Below, one piece after another: positions 1 through 6,416 of a stretch of DNA of 9,210 nucleotides. The notes under the pieces were generated by a model that was given only the letters and a program-made list of their open reading frames with translations, was not told the origin of the DNA and searched no databases. Numbering within the stretch: the stretch's first letter is position 1; every line of letters starts with the position of its first letter. A program made the translations under genes and the position numbers. This DNA is from Chloroflexota bacterium. Its GTDB lineage: Bacteria; Chloroflexota; Dormibacteria; Dormibacterales; Dormibacteraceae. Location: NCBI GenBank assembly GCA_005880755.1, contig VBGV01000222.1:1-9210 (forward strand), read 5' to 3'.

Positions 1-886
1 AGATCCCGTTCACGATGCCCTCGACGGCCTGGTCGAGCGGCGCGTCGTCGAAGACGATGTTCGCGGCTTTGCCGCCGAGCTCCAGGGTCAGCCGCTTGCC
101 CGAGCCCGCGATCGCGCGCTGGATGGACTTGCCCACCTCGGTCGAGCCTGTGAACGCGACCTTCTTCACGTCGGGGTGCGAGACGACCAGCGAGCCGGTC
201 TTGCCCGCGCCGGTGACGATGTTGACCACGCCCGGCGGCAGCTCGGCCTGCATGCAGATCTCGGCGAACACCATCGCCGACAGTGGGGTGGTTTCGGCGG
301 GCTTCAGCACGACGGTGTTGCCCGCGGCAAGGGCGGGCGCGATCTTCCACGCGAGCATCAGCAGCGGGAAGTTCCACGGGATGACCTGGCCCGCGACACC
401 GAGCGGGCGCGGCTTGCGGTTGGGGAAGGCCCACTCGAGCTTGTCCGCCCAGCCCGCGTAGTAGAAGAAGTGCGCCGCGCTCAGCGGGATGTCGACGTCG
501 CGCGATTCCTTGATCGGCTTGCCTCCGTCCATCGTCTCCACCACCGCCAGCTCACGCGAGCGCTCCTGGAGCAGACGCGAGATGCGGAACAGAAACCTCG
601 CGCGGCGCGACGGCGATAGGCGAGCCCACGAATCGAAAGCCTTGCTGGCTGCTTTGACGGCGCGGTCGACATCGACCTCATCCGCCTCCACAACCTCGGC
701 CAGCTTCTTTTCGGTGGCCGGGTTGATGGTCGGAAAATGTTTCTTGCTGTGGCCCTCGACCATACGCCCGCCGATGAACAGGCCATAACGGGGCTGGATC
801 TTGACGTGGTCTATCGCCTCGGGTGCCGGCGCGTACTCGAAGACCTGCTTGGCGAGCGCGTCGGATTGTTTCTTGGTGATCGCCAT
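1..886 (-). CDS. NAD(P)-dependent aldehyde dehydrogenase, N-terminal 295 residues (cut by window edge)
   Basis: Oxidises an aldehyde to the carboxylic acid with NAD(P)+; beside deoC the likely substrate is acetaldehyde, but substrate cannot be read from the sequence. The reading frame is open from the ATG at 886-884 to base 1. Visible family motifs are IPWNFP (residues 169-174, cofactor-binding fold), KPAE (195-198, the lysine that contacts NAD(P)), FTGSTEVG (245-252, Rossmann glycine motif) and ELGGKAANIVFDD (269-281, E269 being the general base). The catalytic cysteine normally lies about 35 residues after this glutamate and so falls just outside the window. The N-terminus with VFEYAPAPE resembles ALDHs commonly found beside deoC in actinobacteria (from memory). 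The start overlaps the deoC stop as TGATG, so translation is probably coupled. The family is certain; specificity is inferred. Confidence 0.95.
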   Translation of the reverse strand, partial: MAITKKQSDALAKQVFEYAPAPEAIDHVKIQPRYGLFIGGRMVEGHSKKHFPTINPATEKKLAEVVEADEVDVDRAVKAASKAFDSWARLSPSRRARFLFRISRLLQERSRELAVVETMDGGKPIKESRDVDIPLSAAHFFYYAGWADKLEWAFPNRKPRPLGVAGQVIPWNFPLLMLAWKIAPALAAGNTVVLKPAETTPLSAMVFAEICMQAELPPGVVNIVTGAGKTGSLVVSHPDVKKVAFTGSTEVGKSIQRAIAGSGKRLTLELGGKAANIVFDDAPLDQAVEGIVNGI

Positions 887-1809
887 CAGTCGATCGTGAA
901 GTAGTCAGGGGACTGGTACGCGCCGGTCCGCTCCTTGTCGATCTGCATCAGGACGTCGTTGAGGAGAGTCGAGGCCCCGAGTCGCAAGCGGTCTGGAGTC
1001 ATCCAGTCGGGCCCGAGCGTCTCGTAGGTGAGCACGAGATATGCAATCGCCTGCTTCGCCGTGCGAATTCCGCCGGCGGCCTTGAAGCCGACAGGCCGCC
1101 CGGTCTCGCGGACGAAATCGCGGATCGACTCCATCATCACCAGCGCCACAGGCAGCGTGGCCGCGGGCTGCACCTTGCCGGTCGACGTTTTGATGAAGTC
1201 GGCGCCGGCGGCCATGGCCAGGATGCTCGCGCGCCGCACCGCGTCGTAGGTGCCGAGCTCGCCGGTCTCCAGGATGACCTTGAGGTGCGCCGGCCCGCAC
1301 GCTTCCTTGACCGCGACGATCTCGTCGTATACGCGCTGGTAGTCGCCCGAGAGGAAGGCGCCGCGGTCGATCACCATGTCGATCTCGTGCGCCCCGGCCC
1401 GCACCGCCTGCTCGGTCTCCTCGACCTTGATCGTCGTGAAGCTCTGGCCAGATGGGAAAGCAGTCGCGACCGAGGCGATGCGCACCGTGGTGCCACGAAG
1501 GTGCTCCACGCAGTCGGCGATGCGCAGCGGATACACGCACACCGCCGCGACCGACGGGATGGTGGCGTCGCCGGCCTTCGGCCGCACCGCCTTGGCGCAC
1601 ATTGCCGCCACCTTGCCGGGAGTGTCGGCGCCTTCCAGCGTGGTGAGGTCCATGCATCGGACCGCGAGGTCGAGCGCCCACAGCTTCGACGACTTTTTGA
1701 TCGAGCGTTTGGCCAGCGCGGCGGCGCGTTCGTCGGCCCCGACCTCGTCCACGCTCCGGACGCCCCGCATCAGAGAGCCCAGGTGGGTGAGCGAGAGGGC
1801 GGTCGCCAT
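886..1809 (-). CDS. deoC: Deoxyribose-phosphate aldolase (DERA), long form
   Basis: Cleaves 2-deoxy-D-ribose 5-phosphate to glyceraldehyde 3-phosphate and acetaldehyde in cytosolic deoxynucleoside catabolism. The 307-residue product has the class I aldolase signature: D144 in EIDMVI, the Schiff-base K207 in DFIKTSTGK, and K243 in GFKAAGGIRT, matching the E. coli D102/K167/K201 set. VCVYP (about 91-94) is also typical. At about 307 residues it is longer than the E. coli enzyme (about 259) because of N- and C-terminal extensions, as in the eukaryotic/actinobacterial subgroup. The frame is open further upstream, but the ATG at 1809-1807 is chosen because the protein MATALSLTHL begins there at family length and the upstream part would overlap the divergent lipoprotein gene. 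There is no clear Shine-Dalgarno; a CATAAT hexamer 6 bases upstream hints at a leaderless message. The stop overlaps the ALDH start by one base. Confidence 0.95.
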   Translation of the reverse strand: MATALSLTHLGSLMRGVRSVDEVGADERAAALAKRSIKKSSKLWALDLAVRCMDLTTLEGADTPGKVAAMCAKAVRPKAGDATIPSVAAVCVYPLRIADCVEHLRGTTVRIASVATAFPSGQSFTTIKVEETEQAVRAGAHEIDMVIDRGAFLSGDYQRVYDEIVAVKEACGPAHLKVILETGELGTYDAVRRASILAMAAGADFIKTSTGKVQPAATLPVALVMMESIRDFVRETGRPVGFKAAGGIRTAKQAIAYLVLTYETLGPDWMTPDRLRLGASTLLNDVLMQIDKERTGAYQSPDYFTID

Positions 1810-1814
1810 GCTGG

Positions 1815-1820
1815 GATTAT
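1815..1820 (+). promoter_or_regulatory. Putative -10 element of the kelch lipoprotein gene
   Basis: GATTAT matches the -10 consensus at four of six positions and ends 8 bases before the ATG at 1829. It occupies the same AT-rich island as the deoC -10 candidate on the other strand. No -35 element is recognisable. It is the only AT-rich stretch in the 19-base gap, so this is a positional argument. Confidence 0.25.
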
Positions 1821-1821
1821 G
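1816..1821 (-). promoter_or_regulatory. Putative -10 element of deoC (leaderless arrangement)
   Basis: Read on the minus strand this is CATAAT, five of six matches to TATAAT, ending 6 bases before the deoC ATG. A start of transcription at normal distance would fall on or next to the A of the start codon, giving a leaderless transcript and explaining the missing ribosome binding site. The -35 match is weak: TTGGTC at 1837-1842 with a short 15-base spacer. Confidence 0.4.
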
Positions 1822-1828
1822 CGACGGG

Positions 1829-2833
1829 ATGAAACGGACCAACCTGCTGGTGGGCCTGGCGTACGTGATGGTGGCCGCGGCCTGCGGGTCAAACCAGCCC
1901 GCGGCACACACCACCCCGAGTCCGTCGCCTCCACCGCCGGCGATCAGCTCGCCGTCGCCCTCGCCCAGCCCGCCACCCCCGCAGCGGCAGGAGCCTGCCC
2001 TCCCCGCGCCAGTCGAGGAGACAGGCGCGGCGGCAGCCGGCGGCAGCCTGTACGTCATGGGCGGCTTCAACGCCGCCGGGGCAAGCCTCGACTCGGTATA
2101 CGTGTTCGACGGCAGCGCCTGGGCGGCTGGTCCGCGCCTGCCCCTGCCGGTCGACCATCCCTCGTCGGCGACGCTCGACGATCGCGTCTACCTCGCGGGG
2201 GGCCACAGCAACGGACGCGACAGTGCGCGCGTGTTCAGGCTCGACTCCGACCACTGGACGGAGCTGGCGGTGATGCACTTCGCGCGCGGCGGTCACGCCC
2301 TGGTCGCGGCCGCCGGCAAGCTGTACGCAATCGGCGGCAATAACAGCCGCGGCAACGTCGGGCCGGCGGAGGCTTACGACCCGGCCACCAACGCCTGGAC
2401 GGTGCTGCCGTCTCTGCCCGTCGCCCGCAACCATGTCTCCGGCTTCTCTGCAGGAGGCGCTGCTTGCGTCGCCGGAGGCCGCTCGCCGACCACCGCGCGC
2501 GTGGACTGCTTCGATCCGGCCGCGGGCGTGTGGTCGCGCCTGCCCGACCTCCCGCAGCCTGCGAGCGGCGCGGGGGCGACCACGTTCGCGAGCGGCGACG
2601 TGGTGATGACGGGCGGCCAGGACGCGAGCGAGACCCGGATCGTCGACCAGCTCGCGTTCTACCCGCCCGGCGGAGCGTGGACCAGCAGCGAGGCCATGAT
2701 GTCGCCGCGTCACGGCTTCGAGCTCGCGGTGTTTGAAGGACGAGCCTGGGCCTGCGGCGGAGGCAGCGCGCCCGGGCTCCACCCGGTCGCGACATGCACG
2801 TCACTCGGGGATAGGCCGTCCCCGAACAACTGA
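1829..2833 (+). CDS. Secreted lipoprotein with six kelch repeats
   Basis: Predicted cell-surface lipoprotein, function unknown. Residues 1-18 are a lipoprotein signal peptide (MKRT, then a hydrophobic stretch) ending in the lipobox AAAC with C19 as the lipidation site. Residues 29-60 are a proline/serine-rich linker (runs of SPSP and PPPP), a typical spacer from the membrane. From about residue 70 there are six kelch-type repeats with paired glycines at 78, 124, 169, 216, 262 and 310, that is every 45-48 residues, each preceded by a hydrophobic strand such as LYVMGG or LYAIGG and most followed by a W about 20 residues later. Six repeats suggest a six-bladed beta-propeller used for binding proteins or glycans. 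The ATG at 1829 is chosen because it places the signal peptide exactly at the N-terminus; the open frame upstream lies in deoC antisense. The 3' end overlaps the convergent gene by 33 bases. Confidence 0.85.
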   Translation: MKRTNLLVGLAYVMVAAACGSNQPAAHTTPSPSPPPPAISSPSPSPSPPPPQRQEPALPAPVEETGAAAAGGSLYVMGGFNAAGASLDSVYVFDGSAWAAGPRLPLPVDHPSSATLDDRVYLAGGHSNGRDSARVFRLDSDHWTELAVMHFARGGHALVAAAGKLYAIGGNNSRGNVGPAEAYDPATNAWTVLPSLPVARNHVSGFSAGGAACVAGGRSPTTARVDCFDPAAGVWSRLPDLPQPASGAGATTFASGDVVMTGGQDASETRIVDQLAFYPPGGAWTSSEAMMSPRHGFELAVFEGRAWACGGGSAPGLHPVATCTSLGDRPSPNN

Positions 2834-3292
2834 CAGGATCGCCACGGCCAGGGTGGTGACCACGATCACGAGCAACGGGACCCCGTAATTGAACTCCGGC
2901 GTGGTCAGCAGCGGAACGTCGACGTTCCACACCGCCTCCAGCAGCAGGTCGGCCAGCTCGATGATCGCGTAGAAGACCAGGATCACGACGTTTGCGCTCA
3001 GCGCGGCGAATGGGACCGGCTCGCGAACGTAGAGCAACAGGCCAGCGAGCGGAAGTGCCGCCAGGAACGGACCGAAGAAGTTCACCATCGCCTGCCGCAC
3101 GACATCTAGCGGATGCGCCGGCTGCGCGTGCAGCGCGTAGATGGTGAAGTCCACGTAGCCGAGGCGCCACGGGCGGGCGACGATCGAGCCCTCCGCGCCG
3201 ACCGCGTAGATCACCAGCAGGTGCATCACCTCGTGGGCGCCGAAACCAACCATGAAGAGGAGCAGCGACAGAATGACAACTCTTGCGGACAT
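2801..3292 (-). CDS. Small multi-pass membrane protein with an HExxH motif (possible M50-like metalloprotease)
   Basis: A 163-residue hydrophobic protein. I see hydrophobic segments at about 4-32, 66-88, 95-120 and 138-156. The first contains HEVMH (20-24), an HExxH zinc-binding motif set inside a membrane helix as in site-2-type (M50) proteases. The second carries NFFGPFLAALPL (71-82), reminiscent of the N-x-GP segment of that superfamily. A third zinc ligand is not certain; E112 or D115 in IIELADLL would be candidates. The protein is shorter than most M50 members, so it may be a minimal relative or a non-protease. The start at 3292 is supported by GGAGG seven bases upstream (3300-3304); the frame stays open far upstream, but that part is antisense to the hydrolase gene. 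It is divergent from the ligase operon and convergent with the kelch gene. Membrane location is likely; protease activity is a hypothesis. Confidence 0.75.
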   Translation of the reverse strand: MSARVVILSLLLFMVGFGAHEVMHLLVIYAVGAEGSIVARPWRLGYVDFTIYALHAQPAHPLDVVRQAMVNFFGPFLAALPLAGLLLYVREPVPFAALSANVVILVFYAIIELADLLLEAVWNVDVPLLTTPEFNYGVPLLVIVVTTLAVAILSVVRGRPIPE

Positions 3293-3299
3293 CAGCGAT

Positions 3300-3304
3300 C
3301 CTCC
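3300..3304 (-). promoter_or_regulatory. Ribosome binding site deciding the start of the HExxH membrane protein
   Basis: GGAGG on the minus strand, separated by 7 bases from the ATG at 3292-3290. It fixes the start within a reading frame that remains open for about 800 further bases upstream. Confidence 0.8.
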
Positions 3305-3335
3305 GGCAATACCCCACTCGGTTTCTCGAGGGCGG

Positions 3336-3342
3336 TATAAAT
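3336..3342 (+). promoter_or_regulatory. Putative -10 element of the ligase operon promoter
   Basis: TATAAAT is a five-of-six match to the -10 consensus in the 72-base divergent gap between the membrane protein start (3292) and the hydrolase start (3365). It would place transcription start near 3348, about 17 bases before the ATG. No good -35 is visible (TTTCTC at 3322-3327 is too close), so the promoter may need an activator or an alternative sigma factor. Confidence 0.4.
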
Positions 3343-3364
3343 CCTCCAATGACTGGCCGCGAGA

Positions 3365-4105
3365 ATGATGACGATGACCACCACGACCATCACCACCGCT
3401 GAGGTGCAGCGCGACTACATCAAGGAATACAGCCAGTCGCTTGGCCGCGACATGGAATTGCTGCACTTCGGCCACGCCGGCAGGCCGCTGCTCGTATTCC
3501 CGACCTCGATGGGCCGGTTCTACCAGTGGGAGGACTTCGGGCTCGTCGGGGCTCTGAGCGACTTCATCGAGTCCGGCGCCGTCCAGCTGATCTGTGTGGA
3601 CAGCGTTGACGGCGAGTCGTGGTACGCCAGGGACCGCCCACCGGCGGACAGGGTCCGCCGTCACCTCCAGTTCGAGGCCTACATCGTGGAGGAGATCCTG
3701 CCGCGGCTCCCGGAGCCACCGGTGACGTGCGGGGCCTCCTTCGGGGCGCTGCATGCGGTGCTGTTGGCGGCGAGACATCCGACCAGAGTGGGCGGGTTCA
3801 TCGCCCTGAGCGGGGCCTACGACACCTCGAAGTGGCTCGACGGCTATCACGATGACAACTGCTATTTCACCAACCTGATGGAGTTTCTCCCCGGCCTGAC
3901 CGACGAGGCGTACCTGGGTCCGTTGCGGGCGATGCACCCCAAGGTCATCGCCACCGGCGAGCACGACCCGAACTTCGGCGAGTCGGTCAAGGTCGCCGGG
4001 CTTCTTCGCGACCAAGGCGTGGAGGTCGGGCTCGAAATCTGGCCCGGATGGGCGCACGATTGGCCCTACTGGAAGGACATGATGCGGCGCTACCTCGCCC
4101 ACTGA
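3365..4105 (+). CDS. Esterase-D-like alpha/beta hydrolase, first gene of the amidoligase operon
   Basis: Predicted cytosolic serine hydrolase acting on an ester, thioester or amide of the operon's product. The 246-residue protein has the nucleophile elbow GASFG with S125, a likely acid in GEHD (D201 or E199), and the catalytic histidine H231 in PGWAHDWPYW. The core begins at VQRDYIKEYSQSLGRDM, a pattern of the esterase-D/PF00756 group, which also contains S-formylglutathione hydrolases and mycolyltransferases. No signal peptide is seen. The N-terminus (MMTMTTTTITT) is a threonine run with several in-frame starts: ATG at 3365, 3368 and 3374, and GTG at 3404; none has a strong Shine-Dalgarno, so the exact start is uncertain. 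It lies 17 bases before the ATP-grasp gene. Hydrolase family is confident; substrate unknown. It could also act as an acyltransferase. Confidence 0.88.
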   Translation: MMTMTTTTITTAEVQRDYIKEYSQSLGRDMELLHFGHAGRPLLVFPTSMGRFYQWEDFGLVGALSDFIESGAVQLICVDSVDGESWYARDRPPADRVRRHLQFEAYIVEEILPRLPEPPVTCGASFGALHAVLLAARHPTRVGGFIALSGAYDTSKWLDGYHDDNCYFTNLMEFLPGLTDEAYLGPLRAMHPKVIATGEHDPNFGESVKVAGLLRDQGVEVGLEIWPGWAHDWPYWKDMMRRYLAH

Positions 4106-4111
4106 GTTAAA

Positions 4112-4120
4112 GAGGAAGGA
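4112..4120 (+). promoter_or_regulatory. Ribosome binding site of the ATP-grasp gene
   Basis: The purine-rich GAGGAAGGA lies just before the ATG at 4123, inside the 17-base gap after the hydrolase stop. It is the strongest translation signal inside the operon. Confidence 0.7.
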
Positions 4121-4122
4121 AG

Positions 4123-5100
4123 ATGGCCCCCCAAAAGAGAGTCGGACTGCTGGTTGGACGCGAGAACACGTTCCCGGGCCCCTTCATCGAGACGGTCAAC
4201 AGGAAAGGGAAGGCGGACGGGATCACGGCCGAGCTCGCCGTGCTCGGGGGAACCTCGGAGCTGGCGGAGCCGTACCACTCAGTGCTGGTCGACCGGATCT
4301 CGCATGAGGTGCCCTACTACCGCGCGCACCTGAAGAGCGCGGTCCTGATGGGCGCGATCGTGATCAACGATCCCTTCTGGTGGCAGGCGGACGAGAAGTT
4401 CTTCGAGTGCACGCTCGCCCGCAAGCTCGGCGTGGCGGTGCCCAAAACCGTGGTCCTGCCCAACAAGCAGTACATCCCCGACATCGACCACGTCCGCTCG
4501 CTGCGCAACCTGCAGTTTCCCCTCGACTGGGATGCGATCGTGGAGTACACGGGCTTTCCGGCGGTACTCAAGCCGAATACGGGAGGCGGGTGGAAGGACG
4601 TCTTCATCGTCCGCACGATGGAGGAGCTCATCACCGCGTACGACCAGACCGGCCTGAAGACGATGATCCTGCAGGAATTCATCGACTGGGACGACTACGT
4701 CCGGTGCATCTGCATCGGACGCGACAACATCCTCCCGATCCGCTACAACCCCAAGGCGCCGTTCGAAGAGCGCTACCAGACCTCGAACCCGGTTGAGGGC
4801 AGGCTCCGCGACCAAGCCATAAAGGACGCGCGAACCCTGGTCGAGGCGCTCGGCTATGACATGGACACGGTCGAGTTCGCGGTCAAAGACGGCGTCCTGT
4901 ACGCCATCGACTTCCTGAACCCCGCGCCCGATTTCGACAACTTCTCGATCAAGGAGGACAACTTCCGCTGGGTGCTCGAGAAGATGAGCGACCTCGTCCT
5001 CGCCTACGTCCGCGGAGAAGCCACCCCGCCCTGGCGCGAAGAGCACCGCTGGTGGAAGCAAGTCCAGGAAACGTCGGCGCCGAAACCCGTTCGGACCTGA
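4123..5100 (+). CDS. ATP-grasp carboxylate-amine ligase (RimK/D-Ala-D-Ala ligase-like)
   Basis: Predicted to activate a carboxylate as an acyl-phosphate with ATP and join it to an amine (or other nucleophile), making an amide or peptide bond. The 325-residue protein shows the ATP-grasp order: an N-terminal preATP-grasp region with NDPFWWQADEKF (82-93, like the ND...DK segment in RimK-type enzymes), the nucleotide-binding lysine loop VLKPNTGGGWKDV (148-160), the hinge QEFI (184-187), and the metal ligands E251, D263 and N266 (TVEF; AIDFLNP). Key residues are all present, so it looks active. The ATG at 4123 is set by a good Shine-Dalgarno. It follows the hydrolase by 17 bases and is followed within about 11 bases by the permuted ATP-grasp gene. 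The ligase class is confident; amino acid or acyl substrate cannot be told. Confidence 0.9.
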   Translation: MAPQKRVGLLVGRENTFPGPFIETVNRKGKADGITAELAVLGGTSELAEPYHSVLVDRISHEVPYYRAHLKSAVLMGAIVINDPFWWQADEKFFECTLARKLGVAVPKTVVLPNKQYIPDIDHVRSLRNLQFPLDWDAIVEYTGFPAVLKPNTGGGWKDVFIVRTMEELITAYDQTGLKTMILQEFIDWDDYVRCICIGRDNILPIRYNPKAPFEERYQTSNPVEGRLRDQAIKDARTLVEALGYDMDTVEFAVKDGVLYAIDFLNPAPDFDNFSIKEDNFRWVLEKMSDLVLAYVRGEATPPWREEHRWWKQVQETSAPKPVRT

Positions 5101-5111
5101 AGGCTCGGGGC

Positions 5112-6416
5112 GTGAAGGATCCCGTCGCGGCTTTTCACGCCCTCCTGGAGAACGAGCGGCTCGCGGCCGATAGCGTGCAGGCGCTGTCGGACGGCCAGCG
5201 CGAGCGGCGTTTGATGTTCGGCGAGCGGCCCCTGTGCGTCGCGATGCGGCCACAGCTGCTGACGTCCCGCCGCTACGAGCAAGCCGTTTCCGCGGCGGAG
5301 GGCGTCGCGTCCGCCCTGGCGGCTCTCGAGAAGGCGGTGCTTCAGGATGCGGAGCTTCGGCGCGAGCTGGGCCTCGAGTCGGAGGAAGAGCGGCTGGCCA
5401 TGGCCGACCCTGGCTTCAAGTTCTCATCGCCGTCGGTCCGGCTCGACAGCTTCTTCGCGGATGAGGTGCGCTTCGTCGAGTACAACGCGGAGTCGCCCGC
5501 GGGCATGGCATACAGCGACAACCTGACCGACGTCTTCAAGCAGCTGCCCGTGATGAAGGCGTTTCGCAAGCGGTTTCGCGGCAAGTTCCTGCCGACGCGC
5601 CGCCGCCAGCTGGGCGCGATGCTCCACGCGTTCAGGCAGTGGGGGAAGAGCGCGACGCCTGTGATCGCGATCGTCGACTGGGAAGGCCTGCCGACCGCAC
5701 CCGAGTTCGAGATGTTCAAGACGTTCTTCGAAGAGGCCGGGATCAAGACCGTGATCTGCGACCCGCGCACTCTCGAGTTCAGGCGGGGCAAGCTCTACGC
5801 GGGGGGAAAGGCCGTCAACCTCGTGTACAGGCGGGTCCTGACCAGCGAGCTCCTCGCCCGGGGCGACGACACCCTCGCGCTGCGCGAGGCGTACGTGGCG
5901 GGCGCCGCGTGTGTGGTCAACAGCTTTCGCGCCAAGCTGCTGCACAAGAAGATGAGCCTGGCCCTGCTGTCCGACGACCGCTACCAGCGCCTTTACACCC
6001 CTGCCCAGCGGGCGGCGATCAGGCGCCACATCCCATGGACGCGGCGCGTGCGACCCGAGCTGGTCGCCCAGATCGCCCGGCGCCGGAAGACAATGGTGCT
6101 CAAGCCAAACGACGAGTACGGCGGCAAGGGTGTCGTCCTCGGCTGGACCGTCGACCAGGCGGAGTGGGAGGCGGCGATCGAGGTCGCCATCACGGAGAGC
6201 TACGTCGTCCAGGAGGCGGTCGAGATCCCGCGCGTGCCGTTTCCGGTCGCCCTCGACGGCATCCGCTATATGGACCTGGCGGTCGACCTCGACCCCTACC
6301 TTTTCAACGGCCGGGCCGGGGGCTTCATGACGAGGGTCTCGGCGGCCGCTCTTCTCAACGTCACGGCCGGAGCGGGCAGCGTCGTGCCAACATTCGTGGT
6401 CGAGGGGCCTGCATGA
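5112..6416 (+). CDS. Circularly permuted ATP-grasp protein
   Basis: A 434-residue protein that I place among circularly permuted ATP-grasp enzymes (the group around COG2308 and glutathionylspermidine-synthase-like ligases). The metal-binding E-x-N motif, normally near the C-terminus, appears early as VEYNAESPAG (E123, N125), while the nucleotide-binding lysine loop VLKPNDEYGGKGVVLGW lies late (329-345), and FNGRAGGFMTRVS follows at 398-410. This swapped order is the permutation signature. It probably forms another amide bond in the operon's pathway. The GTG at 5112 is chosen because it starts 11 bases after the previous stop, with AAGG upstream, and gives a natural N-terminus (DPVAAFHALL); a GTG at 5052 in the same frame would add 20 residues overlapping the previous gene and cannot be excluded. 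The 3' end overlaps the GCS2 gene as ATGA. Family assignment fairly sure; substrate unknown. Confidence 0.85.
   Translation: MKDPVAAFHALLENERLAADSVQALSDGQRERRLMFGERPLCVAMRPQLLTSRRYEQAVSAAEGVASALAALEKAVLQDAELRRELGLESEEERLAMADPGFKFSSPSVRLDSFFADEVRFVEYNAESPAGMAYSDNLTDVFKQLPVMKAFRKRFRGKFLPTRRRQLGAMLHAFRQWGKSATPVIAIVDWEGLPTAPEFEMFKTFFEEAGIKTVICDPRTLEFRRGKLYAGGKAVNLVYRRVLTSELLARGDDTLALREAYVAGAACVVNSFRAKLLHKKMSLALLSDDRYQRLYTPAQRAAIRRHIPWTRRVRPELVAQIARRRKTMVLKPNDEYGGKGVVLGWTVDQAEWEAAIEVAITESYVVQEAVEIPRVPFPVALDGIRYMDLAVDLDPYLFNGRAGGFMTRVSAAALLNVTAGAGSVVPTFVVEGPA

Noticed and set aside
15..619. Plus-strand frames opposite the aldehyde dehydrogenase
   Set aside because: The minus strand encodes an uninterrupted ALDH with IPWNFP, FTGSTEVG and ELGGK motifs.
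1285..2343. Long plus-strand frame across deoC and the lipoprotein gene
   Set aside because: It reads Arg/Gly/Ala-rich shadow sequence typical of GC-rich antisense or off-frame DNA, while deoC has all catalytic residues on the other strand.
2235..3317. Long minus-strand frame antisense to the kelch gene
   Set aside because: Very arginine-rich shadow with no motif; the kelch repeats and lipobox on the plus strand are clear.
3371..3400. ACC/ACG-rich stretch as a possible repeat array or regulatory element
   Set aside because: It is short, imperfect and in frame as Thr codons; there is no evidence of a tandem repeat of fixed period.
3293..4102. The membrane protein frame stays open on the minus strand for about 270 codons upstream of the chosen start
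   Set aside because: It is antisense to the hydrolase gene, has arginine/proline/histidine-rich composition without family motifs, and a GGAGG site sits right before the ATG at 3292.
4279..5253. Long minus-strand frame opposite the ATP-grasp gene
   Set aside because: Mirror-frame artefact of GC-rich codon use; the plus strand holds the complete ATP-grasp motif set.
5639..6412. Upstream extension of the GCS2 reading frame by 258 codons
   Set aside because: That part is the off-frame shadow of the permuted ATP-grasp gene; GCS2 homology begins at the ATG at 6413 with the family N-terminus.
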